Source: Flavobacteriales bacterium (lineage in GTDB: Bacteria; Bacteroidota; Bacteroidia; Flavobacteriales_F; PHOS-HE28). Taken from it: a stretch of DNA of 30,117 nt. Location of the stretch: the NCBI GenBank assembly GCA_016713865.1, contig JADJOG010000036.1:1-30117 (forward strand), given 5' to 3'. Position 1 is the first letter of the stretch; the number at the start of each line of letters is the position of its first letter. Both the position numbers and the translations under genes were made by a program. Positions 1-9,083 of the stretch are shown here, one piece after another. The notes beneath the pieces were generated by a model. The model had not been told where the DNA came from. It was given only the letters and a program-made list of their open reading frames with translations, and did no database searches.

Positions 1-2925
1 GCTCGTCAACAGAATGGCATTCCATACAGGGGTATCGGTATCGGCTATGGCGATGGTGTGGCTGATAACGAGCGCTTCGGCATGCGCGCGTACATCTACT
101 TCAATCGCGAGTCCACGAACAATGCCATGACTGACCCTGCTGTTGCTGGCCATTTCTACAACTACCTGCGCAGCGTTTGGAAGAATGGTATCCCGCAATC
201 GTACGGTGGTAGCGGTTACAGTGAGCAGGCCGATGCGATCCGTGCTTTTTACATGTTCCCTGATGACACCGATGAGGTGGGCTGGGGAACGAACTGCGTG
301 CCGCAGCCGGCTTGGAAGGAGACTCAACCGACGCCCACACAGCCCGATCGTCGTTTCGTGCAGAGCGCTGGTCCCTTCACTCTTGAAGGAGGAGCATTCA
401 ACAACGTGACGGTTGGCGTGGTTTGGGCGCGTTCACAGACTGGTAGCGCAGCATCGAGCCTCGGTCCTTTGCGTGTTGCCGACGATAAGGCGCAAGCCCT
501 CTTCGACAACTGCTTCAAGATCCTGGACGGCCCCGATTCGCCGGATCTCTCGATCCGGGAATTGGATCAGGAGCTGATTCTCTACATCGTGAATCCGGTG
601 GGCAGCAATAACTATGGTGAGGCTTACCAGGAAATCGACCCGATCATTCCGCTGGACAACGGCGTGGGTGGACCGGCCTATGATCGTTTCTATCGCTTCC
701 AAGGCTACACGATCTATCAGGTGAAGAACGCTGATGTGAGTGTTGCAGAATTGGGTGATCCTGATCTGGCACGCCTCGTTTACCAGGGCGACCTCAAGGA
801 CAATGTTGGCCAGATCATCAATTTCCCCTTCAGCGAGCAGCTTCAGCGCGTTGTGCCCACCGAAATGGTGAATGGCTCCAACTCGGGAATTCAGCATGCA
901 ATCCGGATCACCACGGACAAGTTCGCGCAAGGCGACCCAGCTCTGGTGAACTTCAAATCGTACTACTACATCGCGCTGGCCTACGGCTACAACAACTATG
1001 CGCCATTCGTGATCAACACCGATCCGCTTTCCGGTTCGGAGTCGTACACCGGTCAGGCCTTCCCTTACGTTGCTGGACGCAAAGCGGCCTTCGGCGCTAT
1101 CCGCTCCTACGTGGGTATTCCTCATAAGCCCACTCCGCAGGAAGGCGGCACCGTTCTGAATTCAGGTTTCGGAACACGCTTGCCAATAACCCGCATCGAG
1201 GGCCAGGGCAACGGAGCGCTCGAACTGGCGCTGAACGACCAATCGCTCAATGGGATTGTTGGCAGCAGCCCGTGGCGCAAGGACCTGATCACCTATAAAC
1301 CCGGCCAGGGCCCCATCGATGTGAAAGTGGTCGACCCGCTGAAAGTGCCCAATGGGAATTTCGAGGTCTGGTTCCAGGACTCCATTACCCCTGGTAATCT
1401 TGATGATGCCTATTGGTATGTGGCCAAAGTGCCGGTGCAGAACCCTACGGAGGATATCGTTCGGGCAGAGCGGATCATCGACGTAGGCTATGAGCAGTTG
1501 ATCCTGAAGTGGGGCATCTCGGTCAACATCGGGCAAGCCTACTTCAACAACGATTACACCGCTCCGATTGGAACCGGAACCATTGAGTTCGCCAATCCGA
1601 CAAAGGCTTGGCTTACGGGCATTTTGGATGCTGAAGGCGAGAATTCGGAGAACTGGATTCGCTTCGGCACTTTTGTGCAGGAGGTCCCCACCGGACAGAC
1701 AGCGATTTACAGCGACCGAGTCGGCAAGGACAACGAACAGACGTACGAGCAACTGCTCGGCGGCACTTGGGCGCCCTGGCCTCTGGTTGGCGAAGCGCCA
1801 TTCCAGCCAGCAGCCGGCGTTGATGTGAACCAAAGCCAAGCAATCAGCAGGTTGAATGAACTGCCAAGTGTTCAGGTGGTGTTCACATCCGACAAGAGCA
1901 AGTGGACGCGTGCGCCCGTGCTCGAGCAGGAAGCCAACACCAGCTTGGCTCAGGGGGGCGCTGCTAAGCTGGCATTGCGCGCACAACCCAGCATCGATAA
2001 GGATGGACGCAAGAGCGGAACGCCTGGATGCAACGAGGCCGAAGCGACGCTGAACGGCGATCAGCCGACAGGCATGGGCTGGTTCCCTGGCTATGCTGTT
2101 GACCTTGAGACGGGCGAGCGCTTGAACATGGCCTATGGCGAGAACAGCTACTGGGGCGGCGATATCGGCCGTGATATGATCTGGAACCCCAATGGACAGA
2201 TCTATACGCTTGGAACACAGGGCGCCCCGCCTCAGGTTTACTTCGGTGGCAGCCATTGGATCTATGTGTTCAAGAACGACCGACGCTTGAGCAACAACGC
2301 CGACCGCGTGCCGCAGTACGACGAAGGCCGCTACGTGCACACCACGTTGCCGCAGCCCGGCCAATCGAGGCTGAAGGTCTTCCGCGGACTGGCTTGGGTA
2401 GGAAGCGCGATCGTTGCTCCGAATCAGCAATTGCTGGCTACGGAGGCTCGCGTCCGCCTGAACGTGTCGAGGCCTTATAGGAGCTATGTGGACTACAACG
2501 GAGCTCCAGATCCGATTAATCCTCAGCGCAACAATGGCTTGCCATTGTACTCGTTCAGCACGGGCGGCTATGCCACGGAGACCGGTGCTACTGCCGTTGC
2601 CGAGGACTTCCTCTCTGAGATCAACGTGGTGCCCAATCCGTACTACGCCTTCAGCGGCTACGAGACCTCGCGCTTGGACAATCGCGTCAAGTTCATCAAC
2701 CTGCCGCAGCGCTGCAACATCTCGATCTTCACCCCGAATGGAACCTTGGTGCGCCGCTTCCGAAAGGACAACCCGCTCACCTTCCTGGATTGGGACCTGA
2801 AGAACGCCAACTCGATACCGATCTCCGGTGGTGTGTACATCTGTCACATTGAAGTGCCGGGCTTGGGCGAGAAGGTGATCAAATGGTTCGGCGTGCTCAG
2901 GCCGCTCGACCTCCAGAATTTCTAA
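1..2925 (+). CDS. Large secreted/surface protein, 5' end outside window
   Basis: The reading frame is open from base 1, so the gene begins upstream; the GTG at 58 is only an internal valine codon. About 974 residues are visible. Most of the chain is Gly/Asn/Tyr-rich, as in extracellular Bacteroidota proteins, with no domain I can name. The last ~100 residues form a beta-sandwich-like tail (motifs VVPNPYYAFSGYE, ISIFTPNGTLVRRF, SGGVYICHIEVPG, KVIKWFGVLRPLDL) resembling FlgD-Ig/T9SS-type C-terminal domains, which suggests export and surface attachment, although it is not the canonical type A sorting domain. A PorV/PorQ-family gene follows 30 bases downstream on the same strand; this pairing is common in Bacteroidota, and the two are probably one operon. 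Function unknown. Confidence 0.85.
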   Translation, partial: ARQQNGIPYRGIGIGYGDGVADNERFGMRAYIYFNRESTNNAMTDPAVAGHFYNYLRSVWKNGIPQSYGGSGYSEQADAIRAFYMFPDDTDEVGWGTNCVPQPAWKETQPTPTQPDRRFVQSAGPFTLEGGAFNNVTVGVVWARSQTGSAASSLGPLRVADDKAQALFDNCFKILDGPDSPDLSIRELDQELILYIVNPVGSNNYGEAYQEIDPIIPLDNGVGGPAYDRFYRFQGYTIYQVKNADVSVAELGDPDLARLVYQGDLKDNVGQIINFPFSEQLQRVVPTEMVNGSNSGIQHAIRITTDKFAQGDPALVNFKSYYYIALAYGYNNYAPFVINTDPLSGSESYTGQAFPYVAGRKAAFGAIRSYVGIPHKPTPQEGGTVLNSGFGTRLPITRIEGQGNGALELALNDQSLNGIVGSSPWRKDLITYKPGQGPIDVKVVDPLKVPNGNFEVWFQDSITPGNLDDAYWYVAKVPVQNPTEDIVRAERIIDVGYEQLILKWGISVNIGQAYFNNDYTAPIGTGTIEFANPTKAWLTGILDAEGENSENWIRFGTFVQEVPTGQTAIYSDRVGKDNEQTYEQLLGGTWAPWPLVGEAPFQPAAGVDVNQSQAISRLNELPSVQVVFTSDKSKWTRAPVLEQEANTSLAQGGAAKLALRAQPSIDKDGRKSGTPGCNEAEATLNGDQPTGMGWFPGYAVDLETGERLNMAYGENSYWGGDIGRDMIWNPNGQIYTLGTQGAPPQVYFGGSHWIYVFKNDRRLSNNADRVPQYDEGRYVHTTLPQPGQSRLKVFRGLAWVGSAIVAPNQQLLATEARVRLNVSRPYRSYVDYNGAPDPINPQRNNGLPLYSFSTGGYATETGATAVAEDFLSEINVVPNPYYAFSGYETSRLDNRVKFINLPQRCNISIFTPNGTLVRRFRKDNPLTFLDWDLKNANSIPISGGVYICHIEVPGLGEKVIKWFGVLRPLDLQNF

Positions 2926-2955
2926 GCGAATACGACGAACCGAGAAGCCAGGAAC

Positions 2956-4005
2956 ATGAATCACGCGATGAACATCAAGAACCTGTTGGCTGCTGCGGCC
3001 CTGCTCTGTGCTGGTGCCACGCATGCAGGCAACCCGGACCGTGCCGGTTCGGCTGGAGCCACGCAGTTGCTGGTGAACCCATGGGCGCGATCCAGCGGAT
3101 GGGGTTTGGCCAACGCGGCAAGCGTACGTGGCGTTGAGGCCATGTACGGCAACGTGGCCGGCCTGTCCCTGTTGAACAAGACCGAGGTGCTATTCAGCAA
3201 TACGCGCATGGGCGATGCGGGCATGACCGTGAACAGCATCGGTTTCGGCCAGAAGATGGGTGCGAGCGGCGCGCTAGGCGTCACGGCCACGATTCTCGGC
3301 TTCGGTGAATTGGAGAATACCACGGTGCAGACCCCCGAAGGCGGTCGAGGCGGCTTCACACCTTCATTGGCGAACATCGGTATCGCGTATTCGAAGACCT
3401 TCTCCAACAGCATCTTCGGCGGCATCCTGTTGCGCGTGATCTCTGAATCCACCAGCAACGTGCGCACGCAAGGCGTCTGCTTCGATGCAGGCATCCATTA
3501 CGTGACCGGAGAAATGGAGAACGTGCATTTCGGCATCGCGCTTAAGAACGTCGGACCAGCCATGGAGTACTCTGGCGATGGCCTCGCGGTGCAGGGATTG
3601 CTCACCTCTGGCAGCGATCAGTTGACATTGGAGCAGCGCTCTGGCAAATTCGAGATTCCTTCGCTGCTCAACATCAGCGCGGCGTACGATTGGCATCTCA
3701 CGGAAACGCACCGGCTATCCTTCGCTGGCACATTCGTATCGAACTCATTCACGAAGGACCAAGGCATCGTTGGTGTCGAATACGCCTTCCGGAAGATGAT
3801 CCACCTGCGTGGCGGCTATCTCTTCGAGAAGGGTATCACGAATGCGGAAGAGCGCGAGACCTGGTTCACCGGTCCGAGCGCTGGCCTGAGCGTCGACTTT
3901 CCTTTCGGCGAGGAGAAGAAGTCAGCCTTCGCAATTGACTACGCATACCGCACCACGAATCCCTTTAACGGATTCCACAGCATCGGCATCCGTATCAGCC
4001 TCTGA
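2956..4005 (+). CDS. PorV/PorQ family outer-membrane protein
   Basis: The 349-residue product starts MNHAMNIKN; the second ATG at 2968 gives a cleaner signal peptide (LLAAAALLCAGATHA, then GNPDRAG) and may be the true start. The mature N-terminus (GATQLLVNPWARSSGWGLANAASVRGVEAMYGNVAG, here in two parts) matches the PorV/PorQ family, in which an early strand and the sequence around 'MYGNVAGL' are typical. Alternating aromatic strands continue to a terminal GIRISL, as expected for an outer-membrane barrel. In the family, PorV is the shuttle/attachment partner of the T9SS; paralogues exist with unknown cargo. It lies directly after a large surface-type protein and before a strong terminator, so it is likely the last gene of that operon. 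I would not call it porV itself without a tree. Confidence 0.85.
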   Translation: MNHAMNIKNLLAAAALLCAGATHAGNPDRAGSAGATQLLVNPWARSSGWGLANAASVRGVEAMYGNVAGLSLLNKTEVLFSNTRMGDAGMTVNSIGFGQKMGASGALGVTATILGFGELENTTVQTPEGGRGGFTPSLANIGIAYSKTFSNSIFGGILLRVISESTSNVRTQGVCFDAGIHYVTGEMENVHFGIALKNVGPAMEYSGDGLAVQGLLTSGSDQLTLEQRSGKFEIPSLLNISAAYDWHLTETHRLSFAGTFVSNSFTKDQGIVGVEYAFRKMIHLRGGYLFEKGITNAEERETWFTGPSAGLSVDFPFGEEKKSAFAIDYAYRTTNPFNGFHSIGIRISL

Positions 4006-4022
4006 TCGTCTCGCACCAATAG

Positions 4023-4057
4023 GGAAGAGGACCTCTCGGGGTCCTCTTCCGTTCTTT
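4023..4057 (+). terminator. Rho-independent terminator after PorV/PorQ gene
   Basis: A perfect 11-bp inverted repeat (arms 4023-4033 and 4040-4050, loop TCTCGG) is followed by GTTCTTT. It sits 17 bases after the PorV-family stop codon and 22 bases before greA, so it should separate the two transcription units. Confidence 0.85.
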
Positions 4058-4078
4058 ACCACCAACCAGAACGAAGCC

Positions 4079-4561
4079 ATGAGCAACCCCGCCTACTACA
4101 CCGAAGAGGGCCTCAAGAAGCTTGTTGATGAGCTCAATAGGCTCAAGACAGTCGATCGCCCGCACATCAGTCAGCAGATCGCTGACGCCCGTGACAAGGG
4201 CGACCTGAGCGAGAATGCCGAGTACCATGCCGCCAAGGAGGATCAGGGTCTCTTGGAAGCGCGCATCGCCAAGCTGGAGGAAGTGGTGGCCAATGCACGC
4301 ATCATCGATAGCTCGAAGATGGACACGAGCCGCGTTTACATCCACACGCGCGTGATGGTGCGGCATGTGGACAACAACAGCCAGCGCGAATTCACCATCG
4401 TGGCCGAGAGCGAGGCCGATGTGCGCTCGGGCAAGATCAGCGTGACATCGCCGATCGGTAAGGGATTGCTCGGCAAGGCGCGCGGCGAAGTGGCCGCAGT
4501 GATCACTCCTGCTGGTACCACGCGCTTCGAGGTCCTCGAGATCAGCCTGGCCAATGCCTAG
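4079..4561 (+). CDS. greA: Transcription elongation factor GreA
   Basis: 160 residues, the family's normal length. GreA binds the RNA polymerase secondary channel and stimulates cleavage of backtracked transcripts. The N-terminal coiled coil (YYTEEGLKKLVDELNRLK onward) carries the conserved acidic tip GDLSENAEYHAAKEDQ at about residues 38-53; the C-terminal FKBP-like part includes TSPIGKGLLGKARGEVA. The start at 4079 was chosen because it gives the family's N-terminus; the frame is open further upstream, but that extension runs through the terminator and the previous gene. The stop overlaps the start of the HIT gene by 8 bases, so the two are probably co-transcribed. Confidence 0.96.
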   Translation: MSNPAYYTEEGLKKLVDELNRLKTVDRPHISQQIADARDKGDLSENAEYHAAKEDQGLLEARIAKLEEVVANARIIDSSKMDTSRVYIHTRVMVRHVDNNSQREFTIVAESEADVRSGKISVTSPIGKGLLGKARGEVAAVITPAGTTRFEVLEISLANA

Positions 4562-4942
4562 CATTTTCACCCGCATCATCAACGGCGAGATCCCCGCCAT
4601 AAGGTGGGCGAGGACGAGCGCTTCATCGCCTTCCTGGACATTTCGCCACTGCGCGAAGGCCATTCGCTCGTGGTGCCCAAATTGGAAGTGGATCGCTTCT
4701 TCGACCTGCCATCCGAAGTGCTTACCGCTGCCATGCCCTTCGCGCAAGAGGTAGCGGCTCGCATCCAGCGCGTGGTGCCCTGCGACCGCATCGGCATGTC
4801 TGTAATAGGATTGGAGGTGCCGCATGCGCACATCCATTTGATCCCGCTCGACCGCATGAGCGACATGGACTTCACGAAGCCGAAGCTGAAGCTGTCGCAA
4901 GAGGAGCTGGCTGCGCTAGCGGAGCGTATCCGAAAAGCCTAG
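4554..4942 (+). CDS. HIT-family nucleotide hydrolase/transferase (one-base frameshift)
   Basis: The reconstructed product is 129 residues: MPSIFTRIINGEIPA followed, in the next frame, by KVGEDERFIAFLDISPLREG and the histidine-triad motif PHAHIHLIPL. HIT proteins hydrolyse purine-nucleoside phosphoramidates and similar substrates. The frame breaks at 4598/4599, where GCC-AT-AAG would read A-Y-K if one T were restored. The upstream 15 codons and the downstream 113 codons both match the family closely, so I infer one missing base rather than two genes. The start overlaps greA by 8 bases. The stop shares a CTAG with the converging ruvC stop. Confidence 0.88.
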
Positions 4943-5547
4943 CGTACACGGTCGGGATTGGAGCGCACGAACGCGCCCCAGCCGCCTTTGCTGCCGCCAC
5001 CGCTGCCACTTCGTTTCGTGGCGCGTAGCCCGCTTCCGGTGAATGCGAAGTGATGGCACACGGCAACCGCTAACGCATCCGTGGCATCGGTGCTCGAAGG
5101 GAGTTCGCGCAGATTGAGGATGCTCAGCAGCATGGCAGCCACTTGCTCTTTGCTCGCATTGCCATTGCCGGTGATGCTCTGTTTCACGCGCTTCGGAGCG
5201 TATTCGGTGATGGCCAGCTCGCGCTGGAGCGCCGCTGCGATGGCCACGCCTTGCGCGCGCCCGAGTTTCAGCATGCTTTGCACGTTCTTGCCGAAGAATT
5301 GAGCCTCAATGGCCAGCTCATCGGGGTGATGCCGCTCGATGATAGCGAGCGTCTCGCTGAAGATCGCGCGCAGCTTCAGGGTATGGTCGTCGGCGGCGGG
5401 GAAGCGGATGGCGCCGGCTTCGATCAGGCGCGCCTTGCCATGCTCCACTATCAGCACACCGAAGCCCATCACCGTGGTGCCAGGGTCGATGCCGAGGATG
5501 ATGCGCTCCGCAGGTGGGGCCACCGGGGTATTTTTCGCCGTCTTCAC
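4939..5547 (-). CDS. ruvC: Crossover junction endodeoxyribonuclease RuvC
   Basis: RuvC resolves Holliday junctions with RuvAB. The RNase H-fold catalytic acidic residues are visible: Asp21 in LGIDPGTT, Glu81 in LAIEAQFFGKN, and Asp154/Asp157 in SSTDATDALAVAVCHH. With the GTG start at 5547 the protein has 202 residues, with a Ser/Gly/Lys-rich C-terminal tail (GLRATKRSGSGGGSKGG) that is longer than in typical family members. I chose this GTG because a TACCTTCG promoter element ends 10 bases upstream; the ATG at 5646 would run through the promoter and the divergent gene. The 3' end overlaps the HIT gene's stop by three bases. Confidence 0.95.
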   Translation of the reverse strand: MKTAKNTPVAPPAERIILGIDPGTTVMGFGVLIVEHGKARLIEAGAIRFPAADDHTLKLRAIFSETLAIIERHHPDELAIEAQFFGKNVQSMLKLGRAQGVAIAAALQRELAITEYAPKRVKQSITGNGNASKEQVAAMLLSILNLRELPSSTDATDALAVAVCHHFAFTGSGLRATKRSGSGGGSKGGWGAFVRSNPDRVR

Positions 5548-5557
5548 CGTAACGCGC

Positions 5558-5565
5558 CGAAGGTA
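5558..5565 (-). promoter_or_regulatory. Putative -7 promoter element of ruvC
   Basis: TACCTTCG on the minus strand, 10 bases upstream of the ruvC GTG. It is one of ten such elements in the window and lies 2 bases from the GTG start of the divergent gene at 5568. Confidence 0.6.
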
Positions 5566-5567
5566 CC

Positions 5568-6529
5568 GTGAGCCGCCGCACCCTTTTATTGCTCCGTTGG
5601 GGAGTCTTCCTGCTCGCCTGCCTGTTCCTCTACGTGCGCTTATCACGGCAGCAGGGGGATCTTGACTCCGCAGCCATGTTCCAAGCGTTGCGTGAGCCGC
5701 GCACCTTGCTCGTGATCGCCGTAGCCTGTGTGCTCATGCTGTTGAACTGGGGGCTTGAGTCGCGCAAGTGGCGCATACTCGTGAGCGACGTGGAGCGCAT
5801 CTCGCGATGGCGCGCTTTCATGGCGACGCTCGCAGGAACACCGATCGGCTTGATCACGCCCAACCGTGTAGGAGAATTCGTGGGCCGCGTGCTCTTTTTT
5901 GGCTCCTGAGCATCGCATCGCTGCGAGCTTTGCCACCCGCGGTGGGCAGCATCGCGCAATTCGTGGTGACCGTGGTGCTGGGCCTGCTCGGTTTGATTGC
6001 ATTGCTCTTCAGTGCTGAGCACGACCGAATGTCACCAGCTGCTTCGGCATGGGTTGGCTTGTGCGCATTGGTGGCGGCGGTCACAGTGCTGCTCTACTTC
6101 AATCCTGACTTGCTGCGCAGTGCCATTGCGCGTGTGCCCGTGATCAAACGTTGGGAGCGCCACGCAGCGGTGCTCGAGCGCTTCGGTAATCGCATGCTCA
6201 CTCGCGTGCTGCTGATCAGTGCCGGGCGGTACGTGGTCTTCAGCGCGCAATTCGCATTGCTCCTCGGCGCTTTGGCTGATGTTGCGGTCGTTGATGCGCT
6301 GATCGCCATTCCAGCCGTGTTCCTCGTGAGCACCTTGATCCCTACGGTGATGCTCACGGAGCTCGGCGTGCGCGGATCGGTGGCCGTGGCCTTCTTCGCC
6401 GTGAGCGCTGCGAATGAGCAAGGCGTGTTCATGGCGTCCACCGTGCTTTGGCTCATCAACCTGGGGCTGCCTGCCATGGCCGGTGGCATTATCCTCTTGG
6501 TGGCCCGAATCCGCAGCGCGCGCGAATGA
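5568..6529 (+). CDS. YbhN/AglD-like membrane protein, flippase-like (two +1 frameshifts)
   Basis: This is a polytopic membrane protein of the lysylphosphatidylglycerol synthase transmembrane-region family (flippase-like), about 319 residues once repaired. Hydrophobic spans include LLLLRWGVFLLACLFLYV near the N-terminus and several more up to GIILLVARIR. The conserved LAGTPIGLITPNRVGEFVGR segment is present at about residue 88. The frame breaks twice: removing one T from the six-T run at 5895-5900 and one C from 5936-5938 restores VLFLAPEHRIAASFATAVG, a good family match. The start is a GTG at 5568, immediately beside the ruvC promoter. The stop overlaps the glycosyltransferase start (ATGA), implying coupled translation. 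Substrate unknown; the neighbour suggests an envelope glycolipid. Confidence 0.82.
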
Positions 6530-7664
6530 GTGAAGGGTTGCCCATCGCCTTTGCTTTGTTCGTGGCTGCTTTAGCGCAGGCGCTCGTGATCGGCAGGTGG
6601 CGCAATGCCATCGCGAAGGGAAACGCGCAGCATGCTGAAGGAATGGAACAGCCGCCTCCGACCACGGTGATCATTCCCGCACGAGATGAGGAAGTCGCGA
6701 TTGCGGGTGTGCTTCAGGACATGCACCGGCAGGCGTATCCGAAGGAACTGGTTCAGGTGCTCGTCGTTGATGATGGAAGCACGGATCGCACGTCCTCGAT
6801 CGCTCAAGGTATGCGCGCCGCTTGGCCGCAGCTGGAGGTGCTGGACAATCGCGGTTCTGGAAAGAAGGCCGCTATCACCACCGGGGTCGATGCGGCGGAG
6901 CACGACATCATTGTGCTCACGGATGCGGACACTGCCTTTGGCAAGGAGCGGCTTCAGGCCATTGCGCAGGCCATGCGCGCGGACAGGCTCGATATGCTCA
7001 TTCTTCCAGTGCTCACGAAGGGCGACGGCTTGCTCGGTGCGTTGCAGGCCTCGGAGCAGGCGGCTTTGCTCGGCATGGCCATGGGCAGTGCGCTGAGCGG
7101 CGCGCCCACGATGGCCTATGGTGCAAACCTCGCATTCACCCGAGCAGTATTCCGCGACGTGGGCGGTTTCGGTGGCGATCGTTTCGCGAGTGGCGACGAC
7201 CTCTTCTTGCTGCGCCGCATGCAAGCGCACGGCAAGCGTATCGGTGCGCTACTGAATCGTGAGGCACTTGTGACCACCGATGCCACGAGCACATGGGGCG
7301 CATTCTTCGCACAACGACTTCGATGGGCCGGTAAGATGCGCGGCGCCATCGGTGCCATGAGCTTCTTCGGAGCCTTAGCGCTGGGGCTGCCTTGGGTCCT
7401 CCTTTATGTCACGCTCCGCTTCGACTTGGTGAGCTCGATGGGTCAGAACGGCTTATATCAGTTGCTGCTGCTCGCTTCAACTTGGCTGCTGTGGCTACTG
7501 CCGCCGCTAGGCCATGCCTTGTGCGCGATGTGCAACAAACGCTCGGTGTTCAATCCCGAGTGTTGTCGAACTTTTTCGCTCTGATCGCCTTCAGCGTGTA
7601 TGCGCCGTTGATCGCTATGCTCTCGCTGGTTATCCGGCCAAAGTGGAAGGGGAGGAGGGTGTGA
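6526..7664 (+). CDS. Family 2 glycosyltransferase (one-base frameshift near the end)
   Basis: 379 residues after repair. An N-terminal membrane anchor (residues ~5-24) precedes a GT-A fold: VVIIP-type strand TTVIIPARDEE, nucleotide-binding VVDDGSTDRT at 80-89, the DxD-like TDADT at 132-136, the acceptor-site SGDDLFLLRRM and the QRLRW motif typical of processive-type GT2 enzymes. Two or three C-terminal membrane spans follow. The frame breaks at 7555-7557: one extra C (CCC to CCCC) joins RSVFNP to RVLSNFFALIAFSVYAPL and ends at WKGRRV. Without it the protein would stop at 7584. It overlaps the YbhN-like gene by four bases, so both likely act on the same membrane glycolipid or polysaccharide; the sugar cannot be read from the sequence. 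Confidence 0.87.
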
Positions 7665-7666
7665 CC

Positions 7667-8059
7667 TTAGAACGGCAGATCGTCCTCGCCTTCAGCCGTG
7701 ATGGGCGGCATGTCGGCCATGCTGGGAGGAGGAGCGGCCTGCGCACCACCACCGCTAGGGGCTCCGCTGCTAGCGCCGCTGCGCTCGATGCGGTTGCCAG
7801 CGAGGCTGAGGAAGTACTTGGTCACGCCATCCTTGCCGGTCCACTCGCGGCCGTTCACGTAGCAGGTCACGGTCACCTCGTCGCCGGGATTGTAGCCGTC
7901 GAGCAAGCCGGTCTTGTCCTGCTTGAACTCGATCGGGATCAGTTGCGGGTATTGTCCGCCTTGCTCCGTGACCACGAGTTCGCGCTTGGCGAATTTCTCA
8001 CTGACCTGCTGGGTCTTGCCAACGACTTTGATGGTTCCGGAGATGGTGACTTGTGCCAT
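7667..8059 (-). CDS. DUF3127 OB-fold protein with SSB-like C-terminal tail
   Basis: 130 residues. Residues 1-90 match the DUF3127 family, a Bacteroidota OB-fold group (motifs GTIKVVGKTQQVSEKF, KRELVVTE, QYPQLIPIEFKQDK, GDEVTVTCYVNGREW). A Ser/Gly/Ala/Pro-rich linker (~95-115) leads to the acidic end EGEDDLPF, which is the signature of single-stranded DNA-binding protein tails that recruit repair and replication partners. I infer a role at single-stranded DNA; the family's function is not established. The stop lies 2 bases from the stop of the converging glycosyltransferase. The upstream gene on the same strand (flavin-reductase-like) ends 40 bases away, so the two may be one transcript. Confidence 0.87.
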   Translation of the reverse strand: MAQVTISGTIKVVGKTQQVSEKFAKRELVVTEQGGQYPQLIPIEFKQDKTGLLDGYNPGDEVTVTCYVNGREWTGKDGVTKYFLSLAGNRIERSGASSGAPSGGGAQAAPPPSMADMPPITAEGEDDLPF

Positions 8060-8099
8060 GGTAGAGTGTGTTGATGTTCGGATGATGCCGAGCGGAGGC

Positions 8100-9002
8100 T
8101 CAGCGTGAGTTGAATGCGAGCAGGGTCTTCCATGCTTCTTCTACGCGGCCCTGCGCGAGCAATTGCTGGGCATTTCGGTGAAGGGCGGCCATGAGTTCCT
8201 GCGGGTTGTCCTGAAGGGCGATGAAGGTATCGCTCAGCTCGGTGAGTTTGTACTCGTTCACGCTGGTCTCATCGGGGATGGTGAGCGCCGCGCCGAGCTT
8301 GCCGAGTTCGTTGCCGGTGAGGATGGTGCTCAGGCGCGCTTCGGGCGGCAGGGCATCGACGCCCACGCCGAAATTGGTGTTGGGCTGCGCCAGCTCGAAG
8401 AGAGCATCGCCGTGCGCGCGGCAGTAGTAATGCCCGCCCATGCGGCCCACGAGGTCGATCCTGCGCTGATCGATCTTGCCATCGGCATCGAGCACATCCT
8501 CGCTCACGTGGATCATCACCACTTCGCACAGCACCAGGTTGCCCGCCCCGCCACCGGTGCCGGTCTCGATCACTTGCTGCACGCGGCACTCGAACTGCAC
8601 CGGGCTCTCCTTCACGCGGAAGGGCTTCACCTTCTCCGAGGCGATCGGCGTGAGACCGCTCTTCGCGAACTCGTTCACGCCTTCGGGGTATTCGCCGCTG
8701 GCCACGCTGATCTGCTGCACCATGCCGTAGGTGACCACGTTGATCACTGCCTCGGGCGCGGCCTTCACATTGTGGTAGCTGTGCTTGGTGGTGTTATCGC
8801 GCCCGCGCCGCGCTGGACTGAAGATCATGAGCGGCGGGTTGGCGCCGAAGACATTGAAGAAGCTGAATGGGCTGAGGTTGGGGCGGCCCTCCGCATCGAT
8901 GGTGCTGGCCAGCGCGATGGGTCGTGGGCCGATGGCGCCCACCAGATGCCCGTGCAGCGCGCCGATGCTCAGTTCCTTGGGGTCGAATCGCAGATGCGCC
9001 AT
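8100..9002 (-). CDS. Flavin-reductase-like FMN-binding split-barrel protein
   Basis: 300 residues. The N-terminal two thirds match the flavin reductase-like domain: GAIGPRPIALASTID, NLSPFSFFNVFGANPPLMIF, and TTKHSYHNVKAAPEAVINVV. Such proteins bind FMN and reduce it, or act on substrates with NAD(P)H; the substrate here is unknown. The C-terminal ~100 residues (from about GRMGGHYYCRAHGD) continue with a family-typical helical tail. I chose the ATG at 9002 (MAHLRFDPKEL) rather than the one at 9032 because a TACATTCG element ends 12 bases upstream of 9002, and the longer start would lie inside it. Cytoplasmic; likely co-transcribed with the DUF3127 gene. Confidence 0.9.
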   Translation of the reverse strand: MAHLRFDPKELSIGALHGHLVGAIGPRPIALASTIDAEGRPNLSPFSFFNVFGANPPLMIFSPARRGRDNTTKHSYHNVKAAPEAVINVVTYGMVQQISVASGEYPEGVNEFAKSGLTPIASEKVKPFRVKESPVQFECRVQQVIETGTGGGAGNLVLCEVVMIHVSEDVLDADGKIDQRRIDLVGRMGGHYYCRAHGDALFELAQPNTNFGVGVDALPPEARLSTILTGNELGKLGAALTIPDETSVNEYKLTELSDTFIALQDNPQELMAALHRNAQQLLAQGRVEEAWKTLLAFNSR

Positions 9003-9014
9003 GGGTTGGGAGCG

Positions 9015-9022
9015 CGAATGTA
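9015..9022 (-). promoter_or_regulatory. Putative -7 promoter element, flavin-reductase-like gene
   Basis: TACATTCG on the minus strand, 12 bases upstream of the ATG at 9002. It faces away from the tRNA promoter element at 9063, so this 40-base stretch appears to be a divergent promoter region. Confidence 0.6.
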
Positions 9023-9062
9023 GCCGGGTCATTTCACCGTCGCTGCGGCGCAGTCAAGTATC

Positions 9063-9070
9063 TACATTCG
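9063..9070 (+). promoter_or_regulatory. Putative -7 promoter element of tRNA-Leu
   Basis: TACATTCG on the plus strand, 13 bases upstream of the mature tRNA 5' end. Its use by an RNA gene shows that the motif is transcriptional and not a translation signal. Confidence 0.65.
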
Positions 9071-9083
9071 CGCTCCAATTTTC

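Noticed and set aside
58..60. GTG at 58 as the start of the first gene
   Set aside because: The frame is open to base 1 and encodes a continuous protein-like sequence before it, so the gene starts outside the window.
1162..3024. A 620-residue open frame on the minus strand
   Set aside because: It is a shadow of the plus-strand secreted protein: Arg/His-rich, no signal peptide or family match, and it runs into the PorV-family gene.
5895..5900. Six-T run in the YbhN-like gene as a programmed slippery site
   Set aside because: A second +1 shift only 40 bases later and many similar indels elsewhere make a sequencing error more likely; no downstream stimulatory structure was seen.
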